Shown: positions 24,866 to 34,396, counted from the stretch's first letter. The stretch: DNA of 64,000 bases from an uncultured Lachnoclostridium sp. (GCA_944376715.1 CALWDO010000003.1:1-64000); one strand, 5' to 3'. The notes: a model not told the origin generated them from the sequence alone. Program-made: numbers and translations.

Positions 24866-25783
24866 TTATTTATCATCTTCCCAGATATAAGGCGTAAGCT
24901 GATATACGTAATAATTCAGCCAGTTCGTATACAAGGTGTTGGCGTGCGCCCTCCACATAAGATCCGGCCGCTTTGTATCGTCTCCGTCCGGGAAATAGTC
25001 TTTCGGCATCTGGATATCCAGCCCTTTGCCCAGATCCCTTTTGTATTCATTCTCCAGCGTCATCCGGTCATACTCCGGATGTCCCATGACGAAGATCTTT
25101 TTGCCCCCTTCTGCCATACAGAGAAATACGCCTGCTTCCTCGGACTCCGCCATGATCTTCAGATCGGGGCAATTTGCGATAGCATCCCTCGGAACCGTCG
25201 TATGACGGGAATGAGGCGCCACAAAATAATCGTCAAAACCGCGCACCAGGGGTTCCTTTCTGTTCATGACCCGGTGACGGTACAGACCGAACAGTTTCTG
25301 CGGAAGCTGTACCTTCGGAAGCCCGTAATAATAGTACAGCGCAGCCTGCGCTCCCCAGCATATATAGAAGGTGGAGGTCACATGAGATTCACACCATGCG
25401 AAAATCTCTCTTAATTCTGTCCAGTAATCCACCTCTTCAAACTCCATCTGCTCCACCGGCGCCCCGGTGATGATCAGTCCGTCAAAACGTTTCTTCCGTA
25501 TCTCCTCAAAAGTCTGGTAAAATTTATTGAGATGACTCTTATCTGTATGCTTGGACTCATGATTCGTCACCGTGATAAAAGTCACGTCCACCTGCAGGGG
25601 CGTATTGGACAGGCTGCGCAAAAGCTGCAGCTCTGTATCCTCCTTCAGCGGCATAAGGTTCAGAATCCCCACTTTCAACGGACGAATCTCCTGGCTCAGC
25701 GCCCGGCTTTCGTCCATAACAAAAATGTTCTCTTTCTCCAGTATTTCTTTCGCCGGCAAATCATTCTGAATTCTAATCGGCAT
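24866..25783 (-). CDS. metA: Homoserine O-acyltransferase MetA (predicted acetyl-CoA-specific)
   Basis: MetA acylates homoserine, the first committed step of methionine synthesis. The ATG at 25783 gives MPIRIQNDLPAKEIL, the family N-terminus, and a 305-residue protein. The nucleophile lies in FYICWGAQAALYY (Cys near 142), with the His/Glu pair in MGHPEYDRMTLENEY. Residue 111 is glutamate (GAPVEQ), where E. coli has glycine. Published work on Bacillus MetA links Glu111 to acetyl-CoA rather than succinyl-CoA use, so acetylation is predicted. A GTG and an ATG a few codons upstream fit the ribosome site less well. Confidence 0.94.
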   Translation of the reverse strand: MPIRIQNDLPAKEILEKENIFVMDESRALSQEIRPLKVGILNLMPLKEDTELQLLRSLSNTPLQVDVTFITVTNHESKHTDKSHLNKFYQTFEEIRKKRFDGLIITGAPVEQMEFEEVDYWTELREIFAWCESHVTSTFYICWGAQAALYYYYGLPKVQLPQKLFGLYRHRVMNRKEPLVRGFDDYFVAPHSRHTTVPRDAIANCPDLKIMAESEEAGVFLCMAEGGKKIFVMGHPEYDRMTLENEYKRDLGKGLDIQMPKDYFPDGDDTKRPDLMWRAHANTLYTNWLNYYVYQLTPYIWEDDK

Positions 25784-25805
25784 TGTCATCACCTCGTCTT
25801 ACATT

Positions 25806-26051
25806 TTATTCTCCCTCATGGATGGATACCGTGACCGTCCAATATCCTTCTTCTTCACGGATCTCTTTTACAGTGCCTTCCAGATTTGTCAGGCGCTTTT
25901 TAGTATTGTTGGACATAGCCACCGCATCCCGGATCGTATAATAATACATCAGTCCGGCCATAGTAGAAGCTGTATCCTCCTTCAGACGGACCGGATCACC
26001 TTCCTGTATTAGCCCAGCCCGCTCCATACGAAATTCCATCTCTCTGTCCAT
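25806..26051 (-). CDS. Conserved hypothetical protein, about 81 residues
   Basis: Not recognised. The small protein begins MDREMEFRMERAGLI, contains TMAGLMYYYTIRDAVAMSNNTKKRL, and ends in a short beta-rich segment (GTVKEIREEEGYWTVTVSIHEGE). Its start lies inside the 3' end of the VanY-type gene (overlap about 56 bases), 6 bases after GGTGG, implying translational coupling. The spacing to metA is short (22 bases). Confidence 0.65.
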   Translation of the reverse strand: MDREMEFRMERAGLIQEGDPVRLKEDTASTMAGLMYYYTIRDAVAMSNNTKKRLTNLEGTVKEIREEEGYWTVTVSIHEGE

Positions 26052-27081
26052 CATATGCCACCCCTAAAAATTCTTCCAGGCACAGATCCTGTTCCCACAT
26101 GAGTTTTGCTGCAGGAATTCCCACATACCGCAGATGCCATGGCTCAGAGATAATTCCGGTAATATCCGATTTGCCGGAAGGATAACGGATCACATAGCCA
26201 TATTCCCAGGCATGCTGTTCCACCCATTTGTATTCTTTGGTACTGCGGATCCCCTCATCCAGATTTTTATACCGGTTGGTCACAAAATCCACAGACAGCC
26301 CCAGCTGATGTTCGCTGGTCCCCGGGACCGCCACTACAGTGCCCGCTTCCTTTACTGCTGCTGTATGCGTATATCCGTCATTTTCCAGACGCTCAATCTT
26401 ATTCTGGAATAATGATACCTGATAATTGTATGTACGGTAAGAGGAAGTAACATTGATGTACAGACCTTCCTCCCTGGCGTCTTTGATCATCCGGGTAAGC
26501 GCTTCCGCCGCCTGGGATTCCAGTTCATACCCGTTGCCGATATCGATCAAGTCCAGTTCCAGCTCATCTTCCAGAATATATTCCTTGTTCAGAAGGCTTA
26601 AATATCCGTTCAGGATTGCCTCCTTGGTATCTCCTTCCAGCGAGTTTCTAATGTCTGTTTTGACCTGTTCTGCCGCCTGGGCTTCTTTTTTTGCTCTTTC
26701 TTTAGCCGCTGCAGCTTCTGCTGCCGCCCGGGCTTCTGCCGCCGCCTGTGCCGCTGCCGCTGCCTGCGGGTCAACCGCCGCATTGGGATCTGCAGCCTGT
26801 GCCGCTGCAGCTTCCGCTGCCGCCTGCGCTTCTGCTGCCGCCTGCGCCTCTGCTGCTGCCTGCGCCTCTGCCGCTGCCTGGGCTTCCGCCGCTGCCTGGG
26901 CCTCTGCTGCTGCCTGCGCCTCTGCCGCTGCCTGGGCTTCCGCTGCCGCCTGCGCCTCTGCCGCTGCCTGCGCGTCTATTGCCGCCTGGTCAGCGGCAAA
27001 TGTATGTAAAGGAGCTGCGCCGAGCACGGATACCATACCCAGCATCAGCCACATCTTCGTCATTCTTTTGTCTTTCTTCAT
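25996..27081 (-). CDS. Secreted D-Ala-D-Ala carboxypeptidase, VanY/M15B type, with Ala-rich repeat stalk
   Basis: The 361-residue protein has a signal peptide (MKKDKRMTKMWLMLG...AAPLHTFAAD). A long Ala-rich low-complexity stalk follows, with nine exact AQAAAE hexads at residues 37-90 and degenerate copies to about 140. The C-terminal M15B peptidase domain has VTSSYRTYNYQ, GTSEHQLGLSVDF and SEPWHLRYVG, containing the zinc ligands His, Asp and His. It trims stem peptides of peptidoglycan outside the membrane. The stalk probably forms a helix that spaces the enzyme. No vancomycin-resistance genes are nearby, so a housekeeping wall role is likelier. Confidence 0.9.
   Translation of the reverse strand: MKKDKRMTKMWLMLGMVSVLGAAPLHTFAADQAAIDAQAAAEAQAAAEAQAAAEAQAAAEAQAAAEAQAAAEAQAAAEAQAAAEAQAAAEAAAAQAADPNAAVDPQAAAAAQAAAEARAAAEAAAAKERAKKEAQAAEQVKTDIRNSLEGDTKEAILNGYLSLLNKEYILEDELELDLIDIGNGYELESQAAEALTRMIKDAREEGLYINVTSSYRTYNYQVSLFQNKIERLENDGYTHTAAVKEAGTVVAVPGTSEHQLGLSVDFVTNRYKNLDEGIRSTKEYKWVEQHAWEYGYVIRYPSGKSDITGIISEPWHLRYVGIPAAKLMWEQDLCLEEFLGVAYDGQRDGISYGAGWANTGR
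26812..26973 (-). repeat. 18-bp coding minisatellite, nine units
   Basis: Nine tandem 18-bp units encode AQAAAE in the stalk of the M15B peptidase. Units differ at synonymous third positions (for example gcttccgcc versus gcctctgct), so they have aged rather than just duplicated. Degenerate repeats continue to about 26660. Confidence 0.9.
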
Positions 27082-27127
27082 TTTATCCTCTCTATGTTTT
27101 CATTCCTGTCAGACATATTCTGCAATA

Positions 27128-27796
27128 CTAACAGTACAAAAAGCCGCCCCGGCCTCCGCAGCAGCACATATTACAGATCAGGTTGGCAAGACAGAGTTTA
27201 CAGCATATGTCATTGCCCATGGCGCTCATACCGCCATAAGGAGAACTCATCTCATCATACCAGCTGCCCCGGCCCTGAAGCTGCTGCAGCAGAGCCTGAT
27301 ATTCCATCCTGTTCGGCTCCAGTTCTACCGCTCTCTTCGCGTGTTCCAGCGCCACCACATTATTGCCCAGGCCATTGTTCGCAATGGCGCTCAGATAATA
27401 CCACTGCGCTCCTTTCCGGTCCATGCCGGAGAGCACATTCAGCGCTTCATTGTAACGTCCTGCCCGGATGTAGCTCATCGCCGCATTCAGGTGACTGGTA
27501 TACTCGTCGCTCTGTCCGGTATTGCTTCTCTGATATCCGCCGTATCCGCCGGCGCTTCCATAACCGCCGTAGCCGTTGGTGCTGCCGTATCCGCTGTAGC
27601 CCGATTCCTTCTCCTTCATGATCTGGTCGTAGGCCGCCTGGACCTGTTTAAATTTTTCCTCCGCTTCCGCCGCATTTGGGTTATTTACATTGGCGTCCGG
27701 ATGATATTTCCGGCTAAGCCTTCGATATGCTTTTTTTATCTCCTCGTCCGAAGCGCCTCTTTTCAGCCCCAGGACTTCATATGGATCCGTCATCAT
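27128..27796 (-). CDS. J-domain protein with TPR-like C-terminus
   Basis: The 222-residue protein has an N-terminal J domain (about 3-70, [33 protein letters not shown] with HPD near 32-34). A Gly/Ser/Tyr-rich linker and a helical repeat region resembling one to two TPR units (about 115-185, [20 protein letters not shown]) follow. The tail is cysteine-rich, ending [22 protein letters not shown]. It would recruit Hsp70 (DnaK) to particular clients. The start overlaps the stop of the DUF5685 gene by ATGA, so the two are coupled. Confidence 0.88.
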   Translation of the reverse strand: MMTDPYEVLGLKRGASDEEIKKAYRRLSRKYHPDANVNNPNAAEAEEKFKQVQAAYDQIMKEKESGYSGYGSTNGYGGYGSAGGYGGYQRSNTGQSDEYTSHLNAAMSYIRAGRYNEALNVLSGMDRKGAQWYYLSAIANNGLGNNVVALEHAKRAVELEPNRMEYQALLQQLQGRGSWYDEMSSPYGGMSAMGNDICCKLCLANLICNMCCCGGRGGFLYC

Positions 27797-28632
27797 GACT
27801 CTTTCTCAGTTTCCTTTCTGCGGCATCGTATCTGTCCGTATCTGGTCCACACGCCTGCATATAAAATATTGCGCAGGATCTCCGCGTCCGTCAGAATAGG
27901 CAGCATCTCAAACACCCTGGAGGTCTCCGCCATCATCATCTTCAGAATCTGCTGGCAGTCTTCCTCAAAACTATCTTTTTTATATAATTCTGTCAGCGGA
28001 TTATAACGCCCTTTTTTCAGATCGTCCTCAATGTCCTCATAGGCGTCCATCAGGTAAATAAATTTCCCGAAGAAAAATCCCATGCGGCGCAGCTTCTCTT
28101 CCCACTCGTCGCTGCGGTACACGAACAATTCTGCCATAATCTCTCCGAAAAATCCAGCAGTTTTATCAATATCATAAACTTTTTTACGTTCCAGCCCACT
28201 CAGCTCTTCCAGTAATTGTTTGATTTTCTCTGCTTTTTGCCCGTACAGACGCCGGATCTTCGGCATCTTCAATTCCAGAAGCTTTGCAAAGATCAACCGG
28301 GTAAGCTTACGTTCATCATGCCAGTCATCCAGACATTTATAATATGTAAGAAGCAAATTCATATCTGCCGCATAATCATAATAGGGATTGGACAGATAAT
28401 GGTGCTTCTGCATGGGATGTGCCAGACATCTGCCGCAGCCGGATACAGTCTCCGGCTCATAAAGTCCGCCAAGAAGCAATGCCAGAAACGTCATGTCAAA
28501 GCTCAGAGTCATCTGACCCAGCCTGCCGTGACGCTTTTTCAGGCTGCGGCAAAGCCCGCAGTACGCCGCGCGGTATGTCTCATACTCGCGCACCTTTAAT
28601 TCCGGCTGATGTACGACGATATATCCAAACAT
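27793..28632 (-). CDS. DUF5685 family protein
   Basis: This 279-residue, mostly helical protein has cysteine pairs in [13 protein letters not shown] and [13 protein letters not shown], and regions [22 protein letters not shown] and [21 protein letters not shown]. The aspartate-rich helices recall the DDxxD-like motifs of trans-isoprenyl-type helical folds, but the enzyme activity is unknown. It is coupled to the J-domain gene downstream and follows the small zinc-ribbon gene by about 3 bases. The three genes look like one functional unit. Confidence 0.8.
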   Translation of the reverse strand: MFGYIVVHQPELKVREYETYRAAYCGLCRSLKKRHGRLGQMTLSFDMTFLALLLGGLYEPETVSGCGRCLAHPMQKHHYLSNPYYDYAADMNLLLTYYKCLDDWHDERKLTRLIFAKLLELKMPKIRRLYGQKAEKIKQLLEELSGLERKKVYDIDKTAGFFGEIMAELFVYRSDEWEEKLRRMGFFFGKFIYLMDAYEDIEDDLKKGRYNPLTELYKKDSFEEDCQQILKMMMAETSRVFEMLPILTDAEILRNILYAGVWTRYGQIRCRRKETEKES

Positions 28633-28635
28633 CTG

Positions 28636-29031
28636 TCAGCTCCTTCTCTGAAATTCATGATGACATCTGGGACATCTTACCATGATTTTTCCCTTTCCCT
28701 TGGGAATCCGGATCTTCTGTTTGCATTTGGGGCAGACATAGATACGATGGTATTTCCGCTCGTTGGCCAGTTTTTTCTGCTGGTCAAACCAGTAGCGGAA
28801 TTTTGCCGTAGCATTCAGATAGCGCTGATTTTCTGCATATCTTGCAGCATGATTTCTGGAAAACATTCTGAAATAAATATAGATAATAACGACCAGAATA
28901 ACAGCTGACAAAATGCCGCTTCTCAAAAAGATATTCGCAATCAGGAATATCAGGTCTAAAATCAACAAAAAACGGGAGAACTGGTCCTGACCGTATCTCC
29001 CCTGCATAAAGCGGTAAAATTTCTCTCTCAT
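28636..29031 (-). CDS. Small membrane protein with C-terminal zinc ribbon
   Basis: With the ATG at 29031 (11 bases after AGGAGG) the product has 131 residues. It has an amphipathic start (MREKFYRFMQGRYGQDQF), two membrane segments (about 20-60, FLLILDLIFLIANIFL and AVILVVIIYIYFRMF), and a zinc ribbon (VCPKCKQKIRIP...VRCPRCHHEF). An in-frame TTG further upstream lacks a ribosome site. Function unknown. It is upstream of the DUF5685 and J-domain genes. Confidence 0.78.
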   Translation of the reverse strand: MREKFYRFMQGRYGQDQFSRFLLILDLIFLIANIFLRSGILSAVILVVIIYIYFRMFSRNHAARYAENQRYLNATAKFRYWFDQQKKLANERKYHRIYVCPKCKQKIRIPKGKGKIMVRCPRCHHEFQRRS

Positions 29032-29148
29032 TAAAAAATACTCCTCCTGTGGACTTTCAGAGTAATTTAACCCCAAAATATGAACTCATTATAAACCATA
29101 CTTGTGACGATATCATGAAATTTTTATAAATTCATTTTCAGGAAGAGA

Positions 29149-30084
29149 TCAATTCTCTTCCTGAAACAATGGGGTCGAATAATAACGGTCTCCGCTGTCC
29201 GGCAAAAGCGCCACAATCGTCTTTCCTTCGTATTCCGGCTTTTTCGCATAAGAGATTGCCGCAGATAATGCCGCTCCCGACGTGATCCCCACCAGCATTC
29301 CTTCTTTCTTGGCCAGCAGTTTCGCCGCGGCGAATGCTTCTTCTGCCTCAGCCAGATAGATCTCGTCATAGACCGTACGGTCCAGCACCTTCGGGACAAA
29401 TCCTCCGCCGATTCCCTGCAACTTGTGAGGCCCCGGCTTTCCTCCGGAGAGCACCGGGGAATCTTTTGGCTCCAGCGCCACAACACGTACCGCCGGATTC
29501 TGCTCTTTCAGGTAACGCCCCACGCCTGTCAGCGTTCCGCCTGTACCTACTCCTGCAATAAAAAGATCTACATTTCCCTCTGTATCTTTCCAGATCTCCG
29601 GTCCGGTGGTCCGGTAATGCGCCATCGCATTGGCCGGATTTTCGAACTGTCCGGGAATATAGCTTCCGGGAATCTGCGCCGCCAGCTCCTCCGCTTTTTC
29701 AATGGCGCCTGCCATTCCTTTGCCGCCGTCGGTCAGCACGAGCTTTGCGCCATAGGCTTTCAGAAGATTCCTTCGCTCCTCGCTCATGGTCTCCGGCATA
29801 GTCAGGATCAGGCGATAGCCTCTGGACGCCGCCAAAGAAGCAAGACCGATCCCGGTATTTCCGGAAGTGGGTTCGATAATCACTGCGCCGGGAGCCAGCT
29901 TCCCTTCCGCCTCCGCTGCATCCAGCATAGATCTGGCCGCCCGGTCCTTGACGCTTCCTGCAGGATTCAGATATTCCATCTTGCAGAGCACGCGCGCCTT
30001 AAGCCCCAGTTCTTTTTCCAGACGGCACACTTCCACAAGCGGCGTACCTCCGATCAATTCTTCCACACATTTATATACTGCCAT
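29149..30084 (-). CDS. cysK: Cysteine synthase A (O-acetylserine sulfhydrylase)
   Basis: This PLP enzyme makes L-cysteine from O-acetylserine and sulfide. The 311-residue protein has the PLP-lysine motif NPAGSVKDRAA (Lys near 46), the substrate loop EPTSGNTGIGLA, AGVGTGGTLTGVGRYLKE for phosphate binding, and a C-terminal ALLPDSGDRYYST. Length and motifs are those of CysK. The start overlaps the end of the patatin-like gene by 14 bases. A hairpin spanning the stop codon (AGGAAGAGA/TCTCTTCCT) follows, without a strong T-tract. Confidence 0.95.
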   Translation of the reverse strand: MAVYKCVEELIGGTPLVEVCRLEKELGLKARVLCKMEYLNPAGSVKDRAARSMLDAAEAEGKLAPGAVIIEPTSGNTGIGLASLAASRGYRLILTMPETMSEERRNLLKAYGAKLVLTDGGKGMAGAIEKAEELAAQIPGSYIPGQFENPANAMAHYRTTGPEIWKDTEGNVDLFIAGVGTGGTLTGVGRYLKEQNPAVRVVALEPKDSPVLSGGKPGPHKLQGIGGGFVPKVLDRTVYDEIYLAEAEEAFAAAKLLAKKEGMLVGITSGAALSAAISYAKKPEYEGKTIVALLPDSGDRYYSTPLFQEEN

Positions 30085-30937
30085 CCTGGTCTCTCCTTTC
30101 CTGTCCTAAAAATCTTTGTATTTCTACTATCTTTGCTTTCGCGTCTTCCCGTCCCAGTTTATACAAGGCTTTCACCTTCTCCGGACGCTTCTCCATCCTG
30201 CCGATACCCAGATCTTTGCTGGGACGCAGAACCAGGATCTCCCCCTGCTTCTCCAGCTCTTCTATCTCCTCCAGTGTCCGGTTGTATCTGCGGTACCGGT
30301 TCTGCATTGCCCGCACGAACGCAGGATACTGTTTATATACAATTTTCACCGCGTTCATCCGGGACGGTTTCTTCCGGTACCCCTCCGGCCGAGTCAGCAC
30401 TACAATATTTTTCTCATATCCCATCCTCCGGAATGCCTGAATCGGAATACTGTCTGCCACTCCTCCGTCCAGATATTTTTTCCCTCCAATCTGTACCGGA
30501 TGGGATACCAGCGGCATGGATGCAGAAGCCTGCATCCAGGAAATATCTTTCATATCGTCCAGGCGGACATATTCCGCCCTTCCTGTAAGGAGGTTTGTAG
30601 CAACCACATAGAATTCTGTTTTTGACTTTGCAAATGTTTCGTAATCAAATACGTCCAGCCTTTCAGGAATATCATGGTAGCAAAACTGCGTGCCCACCAG
30701 ATCTCCCGTCGTAAGGAGAGAGCGGAAGCTCATAAATCTGGGGTCACGCATATATTTCAGGTAATAACGGATACTGCGTCCGTGCTGTTTGGACACAAAG
30801 GAGCATCCGTGGATGGCTCCCGCGGATACTCCTATCACTCCGTCAAATGTCAGATTATGTTCCATAAATACGTCCAGTACACCGGCTGTATAGATGCCTC
30901 TCATGGCTCCGCCTTCCAGTACAAGACCTTTTTTCAT
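30071..30937 (-). CDS. Patatin-like phospholipase family protein (RssA/YjjU-like)
   Basis: The 288-residue protein (from ATG 30937) has the patatin fold: KKGLVLEGGAMRGIYTAGVL as oxyanion region, the nucleophile GVSAGAIHG (Ser near 40), and the catalytic Asp in the YLDGGVADSIPIQAF motif. Bacterial relatives are Ser-Asp dyad lipid hydrolases whose substrate is usually unknown. It starts 15 bases after the sucrose hydrolase gene and overlaps cysK, so it may be carried on the sucrose transcript. GTG 30946 is an alternative start. Confidence 0.88.
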   Translation of the reverse strand: MKKGLVLEGGAMRGIYTAGVLDVFMEHNLTFDGVIGVSAGAIHGCSFVSKQHGRSIRYYLKYMRDPRFMSFRSLLTTGDLVGTQFCYHDIPERLDVFDYETFAKSKTEFYVVATNLLTGRAEYVRLDDMKDISWMQASASMPLVSHPVQIGGKKYLDGGVADSIPIQAFRRMGYEKNIVVLTRPEGYRKKPSRMNAVKIVYKQYPAFVRAMQNRYRRYNRTLEEIEELEKQGEILVLRPSKDLGIGRMEKRPEKVKALYKLGREDAKAKIVEIQRFLGQERRDQDGSI

Positions 30938-30951
30938 ATCATCCACCGTCC

Positions 30952-32406
30952 TTAGATTCTGTCAATCTCTATATTCTTTAGATGATACACCAAAATCGTT
31001 CCGTTTTCCACTGTAATTTTCAGGGGAAGACTTTCTTTCTCCGGATAAAAACGGGTGGATATCACCGTCTCTCCATCATTGAGATAAAATTCTGCCGCCG
31101 AGCTGTCCAGAAAAATACGGGCGCGGCGCAGTTCTCCGATCTTCGCTCTTCTCTGCTTCCTTCCCCTTCCGGATTCATCCGCAAACGACAGAAGGACGAC
31201 TCCGCTTTTCTGTTCGTAGGCCAACTGCAGACCGCCGGCCTCCAGAGACAGGTCCCCGGCCGCGCCGCTCATGGAAACCATCACTTCCAGGCCTTCGGAT
31301 CTGTTCCATTCCAGTTCCGCCTTATCCCGGTACTGTTCCTCCCCGGCACGCAGCAGCTCCATCTCGCGGACCGGTCGCTGCAGCACGGTTTTCCGTTCTT
31401 TGTCCCAGACCAATTCCCTGGGAATCGTCAGGCAGTGCTGCCATCCTCTGCCGACAGTAGGCAGATTGTCATAATCACACTCAATCATGCCCATCCAGCC
31501 GATCAGAATCCTTCGTCCCTGCTCATCCGCAAAAGTCTGAGGGGCATAGAAATCGAATCCCATATCCCACTCATGAAAATCTTCCAGCACATACCCGTCT
31601 GTTTCCCTGAAATCTCCGTCCAGAATGCACCATCCCGACTGATACTGGTTCTGAAAACAGAATGTTTCTGCCTCCAGCCCCTGCGGGGAAAATGACAGGA
31701 TTCTCTGTTCTCCCAGAGAGAACAGATCCGGGCATTCCCACATGTACGCCTTTAAAAATTCTTTTCGCAGGACATTGATACGGGTCCAGGAACGCTTATC
31801 CTCCGAAGAAAAGACCAGGACGCAGCCTCTGTCCCGGCTGTCCCGCGCGCCCTGTACCATATAATAGACGCCATTTTCATACCAGACTTTCGGATCTCTC
31901 ACATGACAGCTCATATCGTCGCCATAATCCTCGTTCGTCATGAGAAGTTCTTTGTCTCCCGGTGTGCAGCCGTCTTCCGTCACTGTAAGAATTGTATTGG
32001 CTTCTCTTCCCGCATGGATATAATCGTAATCGCCGTCCTGCTTTACATTTCCAGTATAATAAATATAAAGCTTTCCATCCTCCGCCAAAGCGCATCCGGA
32101 ATAGACGCCGCTTCTGTCCCAGGCCGTATCCGGCGCCAGAAAAGCCCCCGTATAACGCCAGTGGATCATGTCCCGGCTCTCATAATGCCCCCAGAACTTC
32201 TCTCCTCCCTCCGGATCAAAGGGAGAATACTGGAAATACACGTGATAGATGCCGTCTTTCTGGCTCAGTCCATTAGGATCATTCAGCCAGCCGACCGGAG
32301 GCATCAGATGATGTTTCAGCCTCCAGCCGTCCTGACGGCTCTCTTCCTGCGCGCGGTCCTCTGCCGTCTTTACCCGTTCCTGCCATCCGTGCATTTTGTC
32401 CGTCAT
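30952..32406 (-). CDS. scrB: Sucrose-6-phosphate hydrolase (GH32)
   Basis: ScrB cleaves sucrose-6-phosphate into glucose-6-phosphate and fructose in the cytoplasm. The 484-residue protein shows the GH32 motifs: nucleophile Asp in WLNDPNG (near 41), CHVRDPKVW with the transition-state Asp, and the acid/base Glu in MWECPDLF. A C-terminal beta-sandwich follows. No signal peptide is present, consistent with an intracellular phospho-substrate. It follows scrA by 15 bases. Confidence 0.95.
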   Translation of the reverse strand: MTDKMHGWQERVKTAEDRAQEESRQDGWRLKHHLMPPVGWLNDPNGLSQKDGIYHVYFQYSPFDPEGGEKFWGHYESRDMIHWRYTGAFLAPDTAWDRSGVYSGCALAEDGKLYIYYTGNVKQDGDYDYIHAGREANTILTVTEDGCTPGDKELLMTNEDYGDDMSCHVRDPKVWYENGVYYMVQGARDSRDRGCVLVFSSEDKRSWTRINVLRKEFLKAYMWECPDLFSLGEQRILSFSPQGLEAETFCFQNQYQSGWCILDGDFRETDGYVLEDFHEWDMGFDFYAPQTFADEQGRRILIGWMGMIECDYDNLPTVGRGWQHCLTIPRELVWDKERKTVLQRPVREMELLRAGEEQYRDKAELEWNRSEGLEVMVSMSGAAGDLSLEAGGLQLAYEQKSGVVLLSFADESGRGRKQRRAKIGELRRARIFLDSSAAEFYLNDGETVISTRFYPEKESLPLKITVENGTILVYHLKNIEIDRI

Positions 32407-32421
32407 ATATGGTTCCTCCTG

Positions 32422-34305
32422 CTATGATATCCTGATCACCGGCTCTCCGTAATCGACTGCTCCTGTCTTTTCACATACCACGTTTTCATAGTCAGCAGAA
32501 TTTGTTACAAGTACCGGCGTAGTCAGGTCATATCCTTTCTCCCGGATCATTTCCATGTTAAATTCCATCAGCGGCGTCCCTTTGGATACATGCTGTCCTT
32601 CCTTCACCAGAGCTTTATACGGTTCTCCTTTGAGCTCTACCGTATTGATGCCGATATGGATCAGTACTTCTGCTCCGTCGTCGGAAGTCAATGCCAATGC
32701 GTGAAGTGTATCAAATACCATCGTTACTGTGCCGTCAAACGGCGCTTTCACAAGTCCTTCCGCCGGGATCACCGCCATACCCTTTCCGAGGGCTCCGGAC
32801 GCGAAGGTCGGATCCTTTACTTCTTCCAGAGAGATTGCCGTACCTTTCAGCGGGCTGTATATTTCAGACGCTTCTTTTTTCTCCGGCTGTTCCGTTTTCG
32901 CCTGTTCCTGTACCGGAGCGGCTTTTCCCTTTGCCGGCTCTTCTCTGAAAAGAATCCAGGAAATTGAAAATGCCACCACCGTAGCTACGATCATCACCAG
33001 CGCATACTGCCAGGTATAGTTGGTAGTGATCAGGAAGCCGAAGATTCCAGTGATTCCGTAAGCGGACGCTCCGATATGGAACATTCCCGCCACCAGGCCG
33101 CCGCACGCGCCGCCGATACAGCCTGCGATAAACGGTTTCATATAACGCACGTTTACGCCAAAGATCGCCGGTTCTGTAATTCCCATATAAGAAGACAGCG
33201 CGGCCGGAAGCGCCACTGATTTTGTCTTGGCGTTATGGCTCTTCAGCGCCACTGCCAGGCAGGCCGCTCCCTGGGCCACATTGGCAGCCGTCGCGATCGG
33301 CATCCAGGTATTCATTCCGATGGAACTTAACAAGCCGGCCTCAATAGCGTTGTACATATGATGTACGCCAGCCACCACAGTCGGCGCGTACAGCGCTCCC
33401 ACGATCGCGCCGCCGATACCGAATGGGAGCGTGATCAGTGTCTGGGCTCCGTTCAGCACCCAGTTTTCAATGGTAGAAAAGATCGGTCCGATGATCGTCA
33501 GCGTCACGTACCCGGTTACCATAACCGTCACCAGAGGAGTCACAAACAAGTCGATGATCTCCGGAACAATCTTGTGCAGTTTTTTCTCGATCATGGACAT
33601 GAGCCACACAGCGATTACCACCGGGATCACATGTCCCTGATATCCGACCAGATTCACGTCATAAAGCCCGAACCAGACAGATGCCTTCGGGATATCCGCC
33701 GCATTCATGCCGGCTACCGACCAGGCGTTCAGAAGATCGGTGTGAATCATGATCATACCGATAACCGCGCCCAGGAACTGGTTCCCTCCAAATACCTTCG
33801 CGGCGCTGATGGCGATCAGGATCGGCAGGAATGTAAACGCGGCGCTGCTGAACAGATGAAAGATCACATAAGTTCCGGATTCCGCCATCTGGGGCCAGAT
33901 ATTGCAAAGTCCCTCCAGAAGCCCCATCAGAAGACCGCTGGCCACGATAGCCGGAATGATCGGCACAAAAATATCTCCCAGCGTCTTGATCGCGCGCTTG
34001 AAAATATTCTGCTTCGCGTTGGCCGCCTGCTTCACTTCTTCCTTTGAAGATCCTTCGATCCCTGCGATCTTGATGAACTCATCGTAGACCTTGTTGACCG
34101 TACCGGTTCCCAGAATGATCTGCATCTGACCGGAAGCGAAAAAGACGCCTTGTACGCCGTCGATTTCTTCCACCTTTTCTTTGTCACATTTGTCGTTGTC
34201 GCCAATCACCAGCCGAAGTCTGGTAGCACAGTGCGCGGCAGAAATCAGATTGGATTTTCCGCCGATACCGTCGAGGATTTCCTTGGCTGTTTTTTGGTAA
34301 TCCAT
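32422..34305 (-). CDS. scrA: Sucrose-specific PTS transporter, IIBCA
   Basis: This membrane permease imports and phosphorylates sucrose. The 627-residue protein joins three domains. IIB (about 1-85) has the phospho-Cys in AAHCATRLRLV. IIC (about 100-455) is polytopic, with the sugar-site motif GITEPAIFGVNVRYMKPF. IIA (about 490-620) has the phospho-His in VLIHIGINTVELKG. Because IIA is attached, only EI and HPr are needed in trans. Pairing with scrB fixes sucrose as the likely substrate. Promoter and operator-like sites lie just upstream. Confidence 0.95.
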   Translation of the reverse strand: MDYQKTAKEILDGIGGKSNLISAAHCATRLRLVIGDNDKCDKEKVEEIDGVQGVFFASGQMQIILGTGTVNKVYDEFIKIAGIEGSSKEEVKQAANAKQNIFKRAIKTLGDIFVPIIPAIVASGLLMGLLEGLCNIWPQMAESGTYVIFHLFSSAAFTFLPILIAISAAKVFGGNQFLGAVIGMIMIHTDLLNAWSVAGMNAADIPKASVWFGLYDVNLVGYQGHVIPVVIAVWLMSMIEKKLHKIVPEIIDLFVTPLVTVMVTGYVTLTIIGPIFSTIENWVLNGAQTLITLPFGIGGAIVGALYAPTVVAGVHHMYNAIEAGLLSSIGMNTWMPIATAANVAQGAACLAVALKSHNAKTKSVALPAALSSYMGITEPAIFGVNVRYMKPFIAGCIGGACGGLVAGMFHIGASAYGITGIFGFLITTNYTWQYALVMIVATVVAFSISWILFREEPAKGKAAPVQEQAKTEQPEKKEASEIYSPLKGTAISLEEVKDPTFASGALGKGMAVIPAEGLVKAPFDGTVTMVFDTLHALALTSDDGAEVLIHIGINTVELKGEPYKALVKEGQHVSKGTPLMEFNMEMIREKGYDLTTPVLVTNSADYENVVCEKTGAVDYGEPVIRIS

Positions 34306-34335
34306 AATACTTCCCTCCTTATTCCATATATAAAA

Positions 34336-34345
34336 ACGATATCGT
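34336..34345. promoter_or_regulatory. Operator-like palindrome 1 in the scrA leader
   Basis: A perfect palindrome ACGATATCGT is embedded in AAAAACGATATCGTGT. Shape and core are typical of LacI/ScrR-family operators. It lies about 31 bases upstream of scrA and about 70 bases after the predicted start of transcription. Confidence 0.65.
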
Positions 34346-34396
34346 GTATTAATTAATAATTTTTCAAAGATTATCTTTTAATTATTTCATATTTTT

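Noticed and set aside
26660..26990. Tandem repeat as a possible CRISPR array
   Set aside because: The repeat is in frame, encodes AQAAAE in an exported protein, has no unique spacers and no cas genes are nearby.
25996..27081. Vancomycin resistance (vanY) locus
   Set aside because: The M15B domain alone is common in housekeeping wall peptidases. No vanH, vanA-type ligase, vanX or two-component genes are present.
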